From: DATLXU01 sp035575515
GTDB taxonomy: Bacteria > Acidobacteriota > Blastocatellia > UBA7656
Assembly (NCBI GenBank): GCA_035575515.1
Contig: DATLXU010000095.1
Location: 1-57,121 of the forward strand
Length of the DNA stretch: 57,121 nt
Direction: 5' to 3'
Shown here: one piece after another, positions 26,274 through 35,747 of the stretch
Layout: each line of letters opens with the position of its first letter
Position numbering within the stretch: position 1 is the first letter of the stretch
Program-made: the position numbers and the translations under genes
The notes under the pieces: model-generated
Databases searched by the model: none
Told to the model about the DNA's origin: nothing
What the model saw: only the letters and a program-made list of their open reading frames with translations

Positions 26274-27290
26274 TTACTTCGTCGCAAGGATCAACGGTGA
26301 AGGCGCGGGCGCTTCGATCGTAGTCACCTTCTTGAACCCTGCATCTTTCAGCCACTGGCGGTACTCTTTCATCGTAAAGACGTCGCCTGCTTCAGTGTGA
26401 ATGAGCATATTCAACCCAAATAATAGCGGCAGCGCAGGACCTGTGCGCGCGTCGTTTGGAATCATCTCGGCAATCAGCAACAATCCGTTGTCGCTCAGCG
26501 CCCGATATGATTTCTTAATAAGCTTCTTGCCCCACTTTTCGCCCTCGCTGTGAATGATGTGGCCGAGTATTACCAGATCATATTTATTGCGACCGAAATC
26601 AACCTCGCGAATGTTGCCTTCGATGTAATCGTAGCGGTCTGCGACTCCGAACGCTTCTGTATAGCGACGAGCGACGGGCGTGACCTCCGGATAATCAACA
26701 ACGGTCACGCGCGCGTCGGGTATCGCCTGCGCGAAGGCAAGCGACCACGCGGCTGAGCCTGCCGCAACGTCGAGGATTCGCTTGATGCGATTGCGATTCT
26801 TTTCCACTATTGCAGCAGCGGCAGCGCGGGCCGCGCCGTAGCTCATCGGAAAGATGGCCTGAACGAGTTCGGGGAAAAATTCTCTTCCTTCCTGCTCGGT
26901 GTCGACAGCCGCGATGGGCCGCCCGCTCTTTACGACTTCCGTGAGCTTCGCCCATCCGGGCCACGTCATCTTCGTCTCGTAAACGAACCCGCCCATGTAA
27001 GCCGGTGTGTTGCTGACGAGGAACTTTTCTGAAACTGCAGTCAGTCCATAGCGGTTGTTTTTCTTGCTCAGGTAACCCATGCCGACGAGCGCGTCGAGCA
27101 GGCGCTCAGTTCCGCGCTCGGATGCCTCGGCGGCGCGGGCGATCTCTTTTGCGCTGCGCTTGCCCGCCGCAATGTGGTCGAACACTTTAAGCTCGACGCC
27201 CGCGACAAGAGCCTGCGCGCCGCGCGCCTGCCATAGATCGTTGATGATCTGCTGTGGTGTCACTTCTGCTTTAGGTGCTGCTTGTGCCAT
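26274..27290 (-). CDS. SAM-dependent methyltransferase with N-terminal dimerisation/HTH domain (acetylserotonin O-methyltransferase-like)
   Basis: A 338-residue enzyme. Residues about 15-95 form a winged-helix dimerisation domain (QIINDLWQARGAQALVAGVELKVFDHIAAGKRSAKEIA). Residues about 165-320 form the methyltransferase fold with the SAM loop RILDVAAGSAAWSLAFAQA, the VTVVDYPEV acid strand and the LVILGHIIHSEG catalytic-type histidine region. It resembles O-methyltransferases of secondary metabolism or quinone-like substrates. AAGGAG precedes the ATG. It is inserted between xseA and xseB, which are normally adjacent. The substrate is unknown. Confidence 0.88.
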   Translation of the reverse strand: MAQAAPKAEVTPQQIINDLWQARGAQALVAGVELKVFDHIAAGKRSAKEIARAAEASERGTERLLDALVGMGYLSKKNNRYGLTAVSEKFLVSNTPAYMGGFVYETKMTWPGWAKLTEVVKSGRPIAAVDTEQEGREFFPELVQAIFPMSYGAARAAAAAIVEKNRNRIKRILDVAAGSAAWSLAFAQAIPDARVTVVDYPEVTPVARRYTEAFGVADRYDYIEGNIREVDFGRNKYDLVILGHIIHSEGEKWGKKLIKKSYRALSDNGLLLIAEMIPNDARTGPALPLLFGLNMLIHTEAGDVFTMKEYRQWLKDAGFKKVTTIEAPAPSPLILATK

Positions 27291-27319
27291 TCTGCAATTA
27301 TCTCCTTGAAATAGTATTA

Positions 27320-27437
27320 ATGGTTTTCGAGTTTTGGGTTCAGGGTTACTGATTGCGCAAGTTGACTTCCCCGACCCAATATCAGTTAGCCTGGACTGAT
27401 GCCATAAACTCTAAACTCGCAACCGGGAACTCAGAAC
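27320..27437. repeat. Heptamer element F between xseA and the methyltransferase
   Basis: Left units GAGTTTT, GGGTTCA, GGGTTAC (27320-27347) and right units near AAACTCT, AAACTCG, CAACCGG, GAACTCA, GAACTAA (27406-27437) are inverted and imperfect. The right arm reaches the xseA stop codon. Confidence 0.7.
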
Positions 27438-28789
27438 TAAATCTTTTCGCACTCAATCTCGCCCTCCGCGACGCGAACGCGGATGCGCGAGCCTGCGCCC
27501 ACATCCGTTGCGCGCTTGATGACGCGCCCTTCGCTGTCGAACGCAATGGCGTATCCGCGACCAAGCACCGCAAGCGGCGATAGCGATTCGAGTTTTGCGA
27601 CCGCAACCGAAAACTTCTCCCTTTGATTATTAATCGTCGCCCGCGCAAATGATTCGAGCCGCTCGCTGAGCACTTCGAGCCGCCCGCGCTGCCCTGTCAT
27701 CGCGCGGCGAATGTCTGCTTCGCGAAGCCGCAGCATCACAGCCGCAAGATCAGCGCGCCGCGCCTTGAAAGCGGCTCCCAGAGCCAGTTCCATCCGATGC
27801 GCGGCTTCATCGAATCGCTGCGCCGTCGCGTGAATCGCCATCTCAACCTCGTCAAACGCGCGGCTCGATTCAAGCTCCGCCAACCGGCTCCGATGCTCAA
27901 TCAACCTGTATCGCATTGCGTTCGCAAGGTCTTCGGTCAGCCCCGCAATGCGTGCGGCGATCTCATCGCGCGCCATCGCTACCATCTCAGCGGCAGCCGA
28001 CGGCGTTGAAGCGCGCAGGTCGGCCACGAAATCCGCGATGGTGAAATCGGTCTCGTGGCCTACGGCTGAGATTACGGGAACACGCGATTCATAGATTGCG
28101 CGCGCGACGCACTCTTCGTTGAAGCACCAGAGGTCTTCGATTGAGCCGCCGCCGCGCCCGACGATTATCACGTCAACTTCGTCGCGCAAGTTGAGCGCGC
28201 GGATTGCGCGAGCGATCTCCGCGCCCGCGCCGTCGCCTTGAACACGGGCGGGTGCGATCAGGACCGACACGGCCTCGTTGCGCCGCTTGATGATTCTCAG
28301 GATGTCGCGAATTGCCGCGCCCGTCGGCGAGGTCACCACGCCGATGCAACGCGGAAGCGCAGGTAGTTGTCGCTTGCGCTCGATGTCGAACAAGCCTTCG
28401 GCTGCAAGCTGTCGCTTCAACTGCTCGAACGCGAGCTGCAGCGCGCCCACGCCGACAGGCTCAAGGTACTCTACAAGCAACTGGTACTCGCCGCGAACTT
28501 CGTAAAGCGAAAGCCTGCCGTGCGCACGGACGGTCAATCCGTCTTCGGGCGTGAATCGAATCAATCGGTTCTGCATTCGGAACGAAGCGCACCGAAGCAT
28601 CGCGCCTTCGTCCTTGAGAGTGAAATACCAGTGGCCCGAACTGTGGCGGCGAAAGTTAGAGACTTCGCCCTCGACCCAGACTTCCGCGAATTCGCCTTCG
28701 ACAAGAATCTTTATGCGCGCGGTCAGTTCCGAGACAGACAGCGCGCGCCGCTCCTGCATCAACTGTTCGAGGAAGTTCATCTGAGACAT
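27437..28789 (-). CDS. xseA: Exodeoxyribonuclease VII large subunit
   Basis: A 450-residue catalytic subunit. An N-terminal OB fold (LVEGEFAEVWVEGEVSNFRRHSSGHWYFTLKDEGAMLRC) is followed by the nuclease core with GVVTSPTGAAIRDILRIIKRR, the Asp/Gly-rich VDVIIVGRGGGSIEDLWCFNEE and VISAVGHETDFTIADFVADLRASTPSAAAEM. A long helical region then gives way to a beta-barrel tail (LGRGYAIAFDSEGRVI). The ATG at 28789 follows GGAATCCGA; a TTG at 28825 is less likely. It is separated from xseB by a methyltransferase gene. Confidence 0.95.
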   Translation of the reverse strand: MSQMNFLEQLMQERRALSVSELTARIKILVEGEFAEVWVEGEVSNFRRHSSGHWYFTLKDEGAMLRCASFRMQNRLIRFTPEDGLTVRAHGRLSLYEVRGEYQLLVEYLEPVGVGALQLAFEQLKRQLAAEGLFDIERKRQLPALPRCIGVVTSPTGAAIRDILRIIKRRNEAVSVLIAPARVQGDGAGAEIARAIRALNLRDEVDVIIVGRGGGSIEDLWCFNEECVARAIYESRVPVISAVGHETDFTIADFVADLRASTPSAAAEMVAMARDEIAARIAGLTEDLANAMRYRLIEHRSRLAELESSRAFDEVEMAIHATAQRFDEAAHRMELALGAAFKARRADLAAVMLRLREADIRRAMTGQRGRLEVLSERLESFARATINNQREKFSVAVAKLESLSPLAVLGRGYAIAFDSEGRVIKRATDVGAGSRIRVRVAEGEIECEKI

Positions 28790-28840
28790 TCGGATTCCAG
28801 GATGTTGGTCAAAGGTCGCGCGCAAGGAGTCAGGCAGCGA

Positions 28841-29104
28841 TCATTCATCTTCTTCGACTCCGAGTCGTTCAAGTTCGCGCTGCAGTTTTCTCCAGTCGAA
28901 AGGCTTCAGGCTGAAGACGGTTCCGTCAATGTCGAAGGTCGGCACTATCCTTCGCCCGCCGTTCGCCTGCTCGACTATGCGCGCGGCTTCGGGTGATTCT
29001 TCAATGTCAATCTCTTCGTAAAAAATCCCCTCGTCGTCCAGGAACTGCTTCGCCTGATCGCAGTCCGCGCTCCAGTTGGTTGTGTAGACCTTCACATCAG
29101 GCAT
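28841..29104 (-). CDS. Glutaredoxin-like protein lacking the first active-site cysteine (WSADC)
   Basis: This 87-residue thioredoxin-fold protein matches the NrdH/mycoredoxin-like group (KVYTTNWSADCDQAKQFLDDEGIFYEEIDIEES, IVPTFDIDGTVFS). The expected C-x-x-C reads S12-A-D-C15, so the normal N-terminal nucleophile is serine while the second cysteine is kept. The cis-proline VPTF is present. It may therefore be a binding or monothiol-type protein with reversed chemistry rather than a classic dithiol reductase. It lies just upstream of xseA on the same strand (51-base gap). Confidence 0.85.
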   Translation of the reverse strand: MPDVKVYTTNWSADCDQAKQFLDDEGIFYEEIDIEESPEAARIVEQANGGRRIVPTFDIDGTVFSLKPFDWRKLQRELERLGVEEDE

Positions 29105-29274
29105 ATGAGTCCTCCGAAAATTTTCCTGCCGTTCCGCCTGAGTTCAAACATTTGGCCTCGATTCTACTACGAAGCAAGGAAAGTTTCGAGCAGCTATCAG
29201 CCGCTGCGCCACAAATGTTCGCGGGATAAGGCGAGCAGAAAACTTTTCGCTGTTTGAATGATGTCGCGCGTCAT

Positions 29275-30204
29275 CTAGCGATTGACCAGATCAATATTCG
29301 CGTTGAGGTTCATCGTCGCTTTCATCTGCTGACCGGGCGCGCTCGGAGCCTGCCCAGACAGGTTGAACGTCATATCCATCCGGTTCGACACGAGCCGGGC
29401 TTTTTCCATGTCGTATTTCAAAGTTGATTTGCCTGCGCCGCTCGCGCTGAAAGGTCCTCCCAGAAGGTCGAGCGCGAGGTCGTAATCAAGCGCGGCCTGG
29501 CTGCCGACGACTTCGACGAGCTTTCCGGTCCCCTTTGCCTTGATTGTCATGCTCGGAGTGCCGGGCTGCGAAGGAATAGCCATCTCGAAATTGACGGGCC
29601 AGCTCTCTCCGACTCTGACCGGACGCTTCGGAAACATCTCAGTGGGATTGATCTGCTCCATTATTTGAGCGACGCTCTGCTCGGCCTGTGAGCTTCCTAT
29701 GCCGGTCGTGCGAATAATCTTTCCAGTCTTGTCATAAGTCACAGCAAACGACTTGCCTGCGATGCCCTGCGTCTGCGGCGGAACAGGAAGCGGGTTTCCG
29801 TTCATAGTCGCTTCGATGCGCATCTGTCCGATTCTGTTTTGAACCGTCCACGAGCCGTCCGCGTTACTCGCCGTGACTTCTGTATCGAGATTGCCGCCCA
29901 TGCTGGCTACGATGTTCGATGGCGGAGTATCAACGTTTACTCTCAGAGTCATTCTGGTTTCGTAACTGCTCTTCAATCCTTTGGACGGCACGAAATTGAA
30001 CGTCACAGGCTCGCCGGTCGGCGCAGGTGTCGGCGTCAAAGAATCTGCGATTGTTGAAGCGCTCTCTTCGGATTTCGCTTCTTCTGATTTGTTAGCGTTC
30101 GATTCGCCGGTTTTTGCGCTGCTTTCGCCCACGCTCGTCTTCGCGCAGGAAACAGCAAGCAAGCACAGCGAAAGAATAAGTGATAGGACGGATGCTTTCT
30201 TCAA
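29275..30204 (-). CDS. Lipoprotein resembling DUF6263
   Basis: This 309-residue protein has a lipoprotein signal (SLILSLCLLAVSC, lipobox LAVSC), then a Ser/Lys/Glu-rich linker. The body begins EPVTFNFVPSKGLKSSYETRMTLRVNVDTPP and alternates beta strands with FPKRPVRVGESWPVNF and KYDMEKARLVSNRMDMTFNLSG. This resembles the DUF6263 type; the match is from memory and the function is unknown. It is probably anchored in the membrane facing the periplasm. Confidence 0.7.
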   Translation of the reverse strand: MKKASVLSLILSLCLLAVSCAKTSVGESSAKTGESNANKSEEAKSEESASTIADSLTPTPAPTGEPVTFNFVPSKGLKSSYETRMTLRVNVDTPPSNIVASMGGNLDTEVTASNADGSWTVQNRIGQMRIEATMNGNPLPVPPQTQGIAGKSFAVTYDKTGKIIRTTGIGSSQAEQSVAQIMEQINPTEMFPKRPVRVGESWPVNFEMAIPSQPGTPSMTIKAKGTGKLVEVVGSQAALDYDLALDLLGGPFSASGAGKSTLKYDMEKARLVSNRMDMTFNLSGQAPSAPGQQMKATMNLNANIDLVNR

Positions 30205-30487
30205 GATGTTTAATCCTCCATTTGTGAACGATACGATTATTCAACCTGAAATCGCCTCAATGAGCATAGCAACCGGCGCGAGAAGTTTCCATGTCATTCC
30301 CCCTCACGGTCAGCGCATCATCGCATTCTGCAAAAGCTCTGCTCCAATGAAACGGAATGGAAAATTTCGGTGCGCTGGTTTGAATTCACTTGATACACTC
30401 GCCGGTTGCTTGCGCGCTCAATTCATTCAATTAAGCCCATCAAGATCGGTACACGCGTTGCTCTGCAATCAGCCGGAGAGGCTTATG

Positions 30488-30607
30488 ATGAGACCGTTGC
30501 TGTTGACTCTCGTCATTCTAATCGCGCTCGCGTCAGCGCCCGGATGCAATGTCAGGCATAACCTTGATTCAAAGCCGTCCTTCGTTTCAATCAAGGCGCA
30601 TCGCTGA
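30488..30607 (+). CDS. Possible 39-residue secreted peptide
   Basis: An ATG at 30488 (also 30485) follows GGAGAGG. The peptide has a hydrophobic signal-like start (RPLLLTLVILIALASAPGC) and a short charged tail. The Cys context A-P-G-C is a weak lipobox. It is alone on the plus strand between two minus-strand genes. Composition is right for a short lipoprotein, but size and isolation keep this tentative. Confidence 0.35.
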   Translation: MRPLLLTLVILIALASAPGCNVRHNLDSKPSFVSIKAHR

Positions 30608-30668
30608 ATTCGTCTGCGCGCAGCCCGTCGGCGCTTGTCTTTGTTCTCTTGAATCATGCGCGGCAATG

Positions 30669-31268
30669 CTACTTGTTCAGCAGATAGATTTTATCGCGGC
30701 CACCCGCGGCCAAGAATGATTGCGCCACGCGTGACGAGTATCTTGAAAAGAATTCGTCAAGGCTCGCTTCCGTGAAGCGATGCGGCTGGTTGCCGCTGCC
30801 GGGGTTCGTGAACGCGCGGCCAACAAAACGCAGCAGCCGCGAGCGGCTCGTCGCAAGGTTACGCACAGGCTCCGAGATTATCACTTGCCTGCGCGCGGCT
30901 TCGATCATTCGATCAACAATCGGCGCGGCGTCGGGCAGGAAGTGATAAAGGCTCGCCTGCATTATCACATAATCGGCTCGCGGGAGCTGCCGGTCGCTTC
31001 GCAGGTCCCACACCTCGCCGCTTGCGCCAGCGCGCAGTAACTTTTTGATGAACCGCTCATTCACGTCAAGTCCAGTGTAGGTGACGCACTTGTGTTTGAG
31101 ATGGCGATTGAAAAGGAGTGCAGGCCCACAGCATAGATCGAGCACGCTCGAACCTTCCGCGATCAGCTCGGCAACAGCCGCATAGCGCGATGCGTAGTGG
31201 CGACCGTAGAGCGCCTTCATCGCAAGCTCGTACAATGACGAGTTCCTGTAAATCAGACTTGTCGCCAT
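30669..31268 (-). CDS. Class I SAM-dependent methyltransferase in the glycan cluster
   Basis: This 199-residue protein has the SAM motif VLDLCCGPALLF, a GLDVN acidic strand and ADYVIMQASLYHF post-I/IV region. It starts 3 bases after the upstream GT2 gene, so it belongs to the wecE-like/GT2/methyltransferase operon. Its substrate is unknown; a lipid-linked sugar or a glycan would fit the context. Confidence 0.85.
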   Translation of the reverse strand: MATSLIYRNSSLYELAMKALYGRHYASRYAAVAELIAEGSSVLDLCCGPALLFNRHLKHKCVTYTGLDVNERFIKKLLRAGASGEVWDLRSDRQLPRADYVIMQASLYHFLPDAAPIVDRMIEAARRQVIISEPVRNLATSRSRLLRFVGRAFTNPGSGNQPHRFTEASLDEFFSRYSSRVAQSFLAAGGRDKIYLLNK

Positions 31269-31271
31269 CGC

Positions 31272-32297
31272 TCACCCTTTGCTCGACATCAGTTTTTGAT
31301 TTTCAGACAGAGACTGCTGGCCGACGCTGCGGTTTATCACTTCGCGGATTGCGGTCTGCGGCTTGTTGTTGACGCGCACGAAAGTGCGGCCCGTGTATTC
31401 GCCAAGCACTCCGAAGAAGATCATCTGAATTCCGCTGATGACAAGCAGCGCAACCATAAGCGAAGCCCACCCCATCGCTGCCGGCGGAAAATCTTCGGGC
31501 TTCAACAGACGGTAGAGAATCACCGCTGCGGCGAGCAATAATCCGAGCGCGGCGAAGAAGAATCCGAACCAGGCGACGAGCCTGAGCGGGCGAGCCGAAA
31601 ACGAAAACGCCAGCCGCGCCCATACTCTCATTGATTTCCAGAAGGTGTAAGTGCTGCGGCCAGCGTAGCGCGCATGATGTTCTACGGGAACCTGCGCGAT
31701 GCGCGCCGTCACCTGAAACAGCAGCCCGTCAATGTACGGGTCAGGCCCATCGTAGCGGCATATCATCTCGACCACTTCGCGGCGGATGATTTTGTATGGC
31801 GATAGGTAAACCTTTCTCGGTTTTTGAATCACCCACTCGGCCACTTTGCCGTTGAACCAGCTTCCGAGATTCTTCCAGAGCTTCTGCCGCTTCTTTCTGA
31901 AATCGCCATAGACGGCGTCGTAGCCTTCTTCGAGCTTTTCGATCATCGCGGGCAAATCTTTCGGATGGTGCTGCAGGTCGTCGTCCATTATCGCAACATA
32001 GCGCCCGCGAGCAAGCCTCAGTCCCGTTATGATGGCGTTGTCCTGCCCGAAGTTTTTTCTCAGATCAACGCCAACGATGTTCGGATTCACGCGGCATAAA
32101 GACTCGATGACGGCCCACGAATTATCGGGCGAGTAATCATTTACCAAGATGACTTCGTAGTCGCGCCCGGCGGGCGCAATCGCGTCGCGTATCGCTGCGA
32201 TTAATGCTTCAAGACAATCCTCGCTGCGATAGACCGGCACGACTATCGAAAGGTCGGGTTGAAAACTGTCGCCGCCTGCGCGCATCGAACGAATCAT
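31272..32297 (-). CDS. GT2 family glycosyltransferase (DPM1/ArnC-like) with C-terminal membrane segments
   Basis: The GT-A catalytic domain at about 15-235 has DLSIVVPVYRSEDCLEALI, NDYSPDNSW, GQDNAIITGLRLARG and the metal motif MDDDLQHHP. Two C-terminal membrane helices follow (LVAWFGFFFAALGLLLAAAVILY and ASLMVALLVISGIQMIFFGVLGEYTG). The pattern fits polyprenyl-phosphate sugar transferases. It sits 7 bases after the aminotransferase gene and 3 bases before the methyltransferase gene. Confidence 0.9.
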   Translation of the reverse strand: MIRSMRAGGDSFQPDLSIVVPVYRSEDCLEALIAAIRDAIAPAGRDYEVILVNDYSPDNSWAVIESLCRVNPNIVGVDLRKNFGQDNAIITGLRLARGRYVAIMDDDLQHHPKDLPAMIEKLEEGYDAVYGDFRKKRQKLWKNLGSWFNGKVAEWVIQKPRKVYLSPYKIIRREVVEMICRYDGPDPYIDGLLFQVTARIAQVPVEHHARYAGRSTYTFWKSMRVWARLAFSFSARPLRLVAWFGFFFAALGLLLAAAVILYRLLKPEDFPPAAMGWASLMVALLVISGIQMIFFGVLGEYTGRTFVRVNNKPQTAIREVINRSVGQQSLSENQKLMSSKG

Positions 32298-32304
32298 AGC
32301 AGAG

Positions 32305-33489
32305 TTATCCCTCTTGTCGAACGGCGGCGGGCTGTGGCTTGCCGCTGGCGTTATGTTCGAGGTAATCGCTCAGGCAGGTGATGACGCGCATCTGTTCTTC
32401 TTCGGTTATATCTGCGAAAAGCGGCAGCCTCAACAATCGCGCGCTAAGGCTTTCGGTCACGGGCAGGTCGTCCGCCTTGTAGCCGAAGCTTTGCCCCATC
32501 GGCGATGAGTGAAGCGGCACGTAATGAAAGACGGCCTGAATGCCTTGACTCTTCAAATGGCGCATCAAACCATCGCGCGTCGCGTCGTCGTTCAACAGAA
32601 TATAGAAAATATGGAAATTGCTCTTCAAGTGGCGCGGCAGGTGTGGAAGCGTCAACAGCCCGCGCTCTTGCAACGGCGTGAGGTTGATTCGATAGAAGTG
32701 ATAAGCGCTGCGGCGGCGCGCGGTGATCTCGCCCATCGCTTCGAGCTGCGCAAGCAAAAACGCGCACGCGATCTCGCTCGGAATATACGACGAGCCGATC
32801 TCAACCCATGTGTACTTGTCGACTTCGCCGCGAAAGAACTTCGAGCGGTTCGTACCTTTTTCGCGAATTATCTCCGCGCGCTCGATCATATCCTCTGAGT
32901 TGATGCACAGAGCGCCGCCTTCGCCCGCAATATAGTTTTTCGTGTCGTGAAAGCTGTACGCGCCGAGCTGACCGATTGTGCCTAGCGCGCGGCCTTTGTA
33001 AAAAGCGTTTACGCCCTGCGCCGCGTCCTCGATGACGTAGAGCTTATGCTTTTTGGCGATGGCCATAATCTCGTCCATATCGCACGCAACGCCTGCGTAA
33101 TGCACAGGCATAATCGCTTTCGTTCGTTCGGTGATTGCGTTTTCAATGAGCGACTCGTTGAGGTTGAGCGTGTCCGGCCTTATGTCAACGAAGACGGGCC
33201 GCGCGCCGAGCCGCGCAACGGCGTTAGCAGTCGAGACGAAATTGAACGACGGCATAATCACTTCGTCGCCCGCCCGCAGGTCGCACAGCATCGCGGCCAT
33301 CTCTAAGGCAGCCGTGCAGGATGGCGTCATCAGAACTTTTTGAATGCCGAATTGCTCTTCGAGCAATCGCGCGCAGCCGCGAGTGAAGCGGCCATCGCCT
33401 GCGAGCTTCACTTCGGCGATTGCGCTTGCGATGTATTCAAGCTCGTTGCCCGTGATGAATGGTTTATTCAGGGGGATATTCGATTCCAC
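32305..33489 (-). CDS. DegT/DnrJ/EryC1/StrS aminotransferase, dTDP-4-amino-4,6-dideoxygalactose transaminase-like (WecE/RffA)
   Basis: A PLP enzyme of 394 residues placing an amino group on a nucleotide-linked keto-sugar. The N-terminal LNKPFITGNELEYIASAI, the TPSCTAALEMAA phosphate loop, the VIEDAAQGVNAFYKG Asp and the SFHDTKNYIAGEGGAL PLP-lysine region closely follow the WecE/RffA group. It heads an operon with a GT2 and a methyltransferase, so the product probably enters a surface polysaccharide or glycolipid. The gene is divergent from a GT39 protein at 33632. Confidence 0.9.
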   Translation of the reverse strand: MESNIPLNKPFITGNELEYIASAIAEVKLAGDGRFTRGCARLLEEQFGIQKVLMTPSCTAALEMAAMLCDLRAGDEVIMPSFNFVSTANAVARLGARPVFVDIRPDTLNLNESLIENAITERTKAIMPVHYAGVACDMDEIMAIAKKHKLYVIEDAAQGVNAFYKGRALGTIGQLGAYSFHDTKNYIAGEGGALCINSEDMIERAEIIREKGTNRSKFFRGEVDKYTWVEIGSSYIPSEIACAFLLAQLEAMGEITARRRSAYHFYRINLTPLQERGLLTLPHLPRHLKSNFHIFYILLNDDATRDGLMRHLKSQGIQAVFHYVPLHSSPMGQSFGYKADDLPVTESLSARLLRLPLFADITEEEQMRVITCLSDYLEHNASGKPQPAAVRQEG

Positions 33490-33631
33490 TGGTATCCTCT
33501 ATATGCTTTTCGGTTGCGCATTGGCGGCGCGGGCTTTTAGGTTCCGCCGCGCATGATACAATACCCGCTCGTTTCGTCGCCAGCTTCGCGGGCCGGAACA
33601 GACGTTGGAAGTGCTTTGCATCGCGATCACT

Positions 33632-35677
33632 ATGACCATAACCAGGATTTTCACGCAGAACAGATTCCTCAGAAATAACTTCGATCTTTTAATCCTCGCA
33701 CTCATCATTGGCGGATTCGTCTTTGTCGCGGGCCAGCGGCTCGCAACACTGCCTCTTCCCGAAACCGACGAAGCCTATATTCTTCAGATTCCCTACGAGA
33801 TACTCAATCGAGGCCAGCTCTCATGGCCAATGTATCGTTATCTCGGCGGCAACATCGAAAATGTATGGCACACATTCTTCCCGCTCTTTTTTCTGATACT
33901 GAGCGGCTTCTTCAAACTATTCGGCTGGGGACTCGCTCAAGGCCGCGCCTTCATGCTTATATCAGCGTCGCTCGTGCTGGTGATGACGCACCTGATTGGC
34001 CGCCGTCTTTTCAACTGGCGAGTCGGATTGATTGCGGTTCTGTTGCTCGTAGGCGATCAGGTATTTTTCGAGCGCAGCCGCTTGCTTCGCTATGATTTTC
34101 TGGCGGCCTTCTTCGCGATGCTGGCTTATTACCTTTATGAGAAAGCGGAAGAAAACAAGCGCGGCGGATACTACATCGCTTCAGGGCTTGCCGCAGGCGC
34201 GGGCGTGATGTGCCACACAAACGTGCTTTACATTCTCGCTGCAATCGCTCTGCTTATGCTGTTGCGACACGGCTGGCGCGTGATTAAAGAGAAGAAGCTC
34301 TATCAATTCGCGCTGAGCGCGCTCGTCGTGATGGCTTACGTGATCGTCTATGACATCATTGATTACCAGAACGTGCTCTTACAGAATCGCGGCGACAAGC
34401 TCCACTTTGCCGTGTTGCAGCCGATGGGTTTCTGGCACAACTTTCTTGCCGAAGGCGAGCGATACGTGAGATGGATGCGAGGCGGCGGGATGTTTCTGAA
34501 CGTGCCGCGAACTACGCTTCGCATATTTCAGGCGCTCACGGTTGCGGCGATCATCTACCTGATTATTTACACTGTGGCGCGGATCAGGCTCGGCGGCTGG
34601 AGAGAAAAGCCCGCCGTGCGAATCTTTATGGTCACGCTCGTAACGGTCCTCTTTCATGCGCTGATCGTGAGCCACAAAAACATTTATTACCTGTCGCACC
34701 TGACGCCGTGGTTTGCCCTCTGCGTGGGAATAATGTTCAACGATGGCTTGAGCTTGATTGGACGATTGCGCGAATCAAGATGGCCGAACGCTTTGCTGCT
34801 CTATCGAACGGCCACAGTCGCGGTCGCGCTGGCGGTGCTTGCCTTCGCGCTTCAAGTGGCGAGGCAGGACCGGCGATACCTGAGAGAAGTCAACAATCCT
34901 GAGTTTGCCAGCTTCGATGAACTGGCAAGCGTGCTGCGCAGCGTTGTGCCTGAAGGCGTCTGTCCCGTTGCGATGAAATCGCCAATAATGTGGCTGGCGT
35001 TTCCTGAATATGATCGCTGCTTCGCGACGATTGAAAAACGAATGATGAAGGCGCTGGACATTGACGGCAACGAATACGCCGTGCTGGCTCCGCATGCTTA
35101 TGACAAACGGCGCGCACGCGACACGCGAGCTTTGGATGCGAAGTACCCATTGATTGCCGAATTGAGGGAGACGCGTTATGGGCTGATTCGCGTTTATTAC
35201 ACCGGCACGAACCCGCAATACAGAATGCTCAAGCCAAAGACTTATTATTTCTTTGGCGAGTGGCGCGGCCACATCACAGACGAGCAGGTGGCGCAGGCGC
35301 GCGAAGTTTGGTCAACTGATGCAGAAAGGCTGAGCGCCTGTGCGGGTTTCGCGCGCGATGATGAAGGCGTGATTATTGATGTTCGCGGTGGCCAATCGGT
35401 CGAGCTTTGCTCGCTCGACGTCAAGCCCGGCGCGATTTACCAACTATTGATTGCCGCGCCTGTGAAGGATGCTGGATGGGAAATCATCGTTGTTGATGCG
35501 AAGACTGGCGCGGCGATTTATCAAAACAAGCTTAGCGATAATGCACAGCAGAAGACCAATTTGTTCAGGGCAATCAACACTGACAAAATCAAATTGGAAA
35601 TTCGCCGTCTCGGACAAGGCGCGGCGGAGCCTTTTCGCATCGCTCGCGTTTCCGTTCTGGAAGTCCCGACGGATTGA
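33632..35677 (+). CDS. GT39/PMT-like multi-pass membrane glycosyltransferase
   Basis: This 681-residue protein has about ten membrane segments in the first 430 residues. The N-terminal loop motif LPLPETDEAYIL has the acidic DE that PMT/ArnT-type (GT39/GT83) enzymes use, and a second RSRLLRYDFLAAFFAMLAYYLYEKA segment follows. About 200 residues form a C-terminal outer domain. It would transfer sugar from a polyprenyl carrier on the outside of the membrane. The ATG at 33632 is chosen; a TTG 27 bases earlier has no ribosome site. It is transcribed divergently from the wecE-like operon. Confidence 0.85.
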   Translation: MTITRIFTQNRFLRNNFDLLILALIIGGFVFVAGQRLATLPLPETDEAYILQIPYEILNRGQLSWPMYRYLGGNIENVWHTFFPLFFLILSGFFKLFGWGLAQGRAFMLISASLVLVMTHLIGRRLFNWRVGLIAVLLLVGDQVFFERSRLLRYDFLAAFFAMLAYYLYEKAEENKRGGYYIASGLAAGAGVMCHTNVLYILAAIALLMLLRHGWRVIKEKKLYQFALSALVVMAYVIVYDIIDYQNVLLQNRGDKLHFAVLQPMGFWHNFLAEGERYVRWMRGGGMFLNVPRTTLRIFQALTVAAIIYLIIYTVARIRLGGWREKPAVRIFMVTLVTVLFHALIVSHKNIYYLSHLTPWFALCVGIMFNDGLSLIGRLRESRWPNALLLYRTATVAVALAVLAFALQVARQDRRYLREVNNPEFASFDELASVLRSVVPEGVCPVAMKSPIMWLAFPEYDRCFATIEKRMMKALDIDGNEYAVLAPHAYDKRRARDTRALDAKYPLIAELRETRYGLIRVYYTGTNPQYRMLKPKTYYFFGEWRGHITDEQVAQAREVWSTDAERLSACAGFARDDEGVIIDVRGGQSVELCSLDVKPGAIYQLLIAAPVKDAGWEIIVVDAKTGAAIYQNKLSDNAQQKTNLFRAINTDKIKLEIRRLGQGAAEPFRIARVSVLEVPTD

Positions 35678-35747
35678 GCGCGAAGAAAGCGCAGATGCGA
35701 GGCGCGAAGAACACCGTTCGCTTTCTGTGTTGGCTTAATTAAGATTA

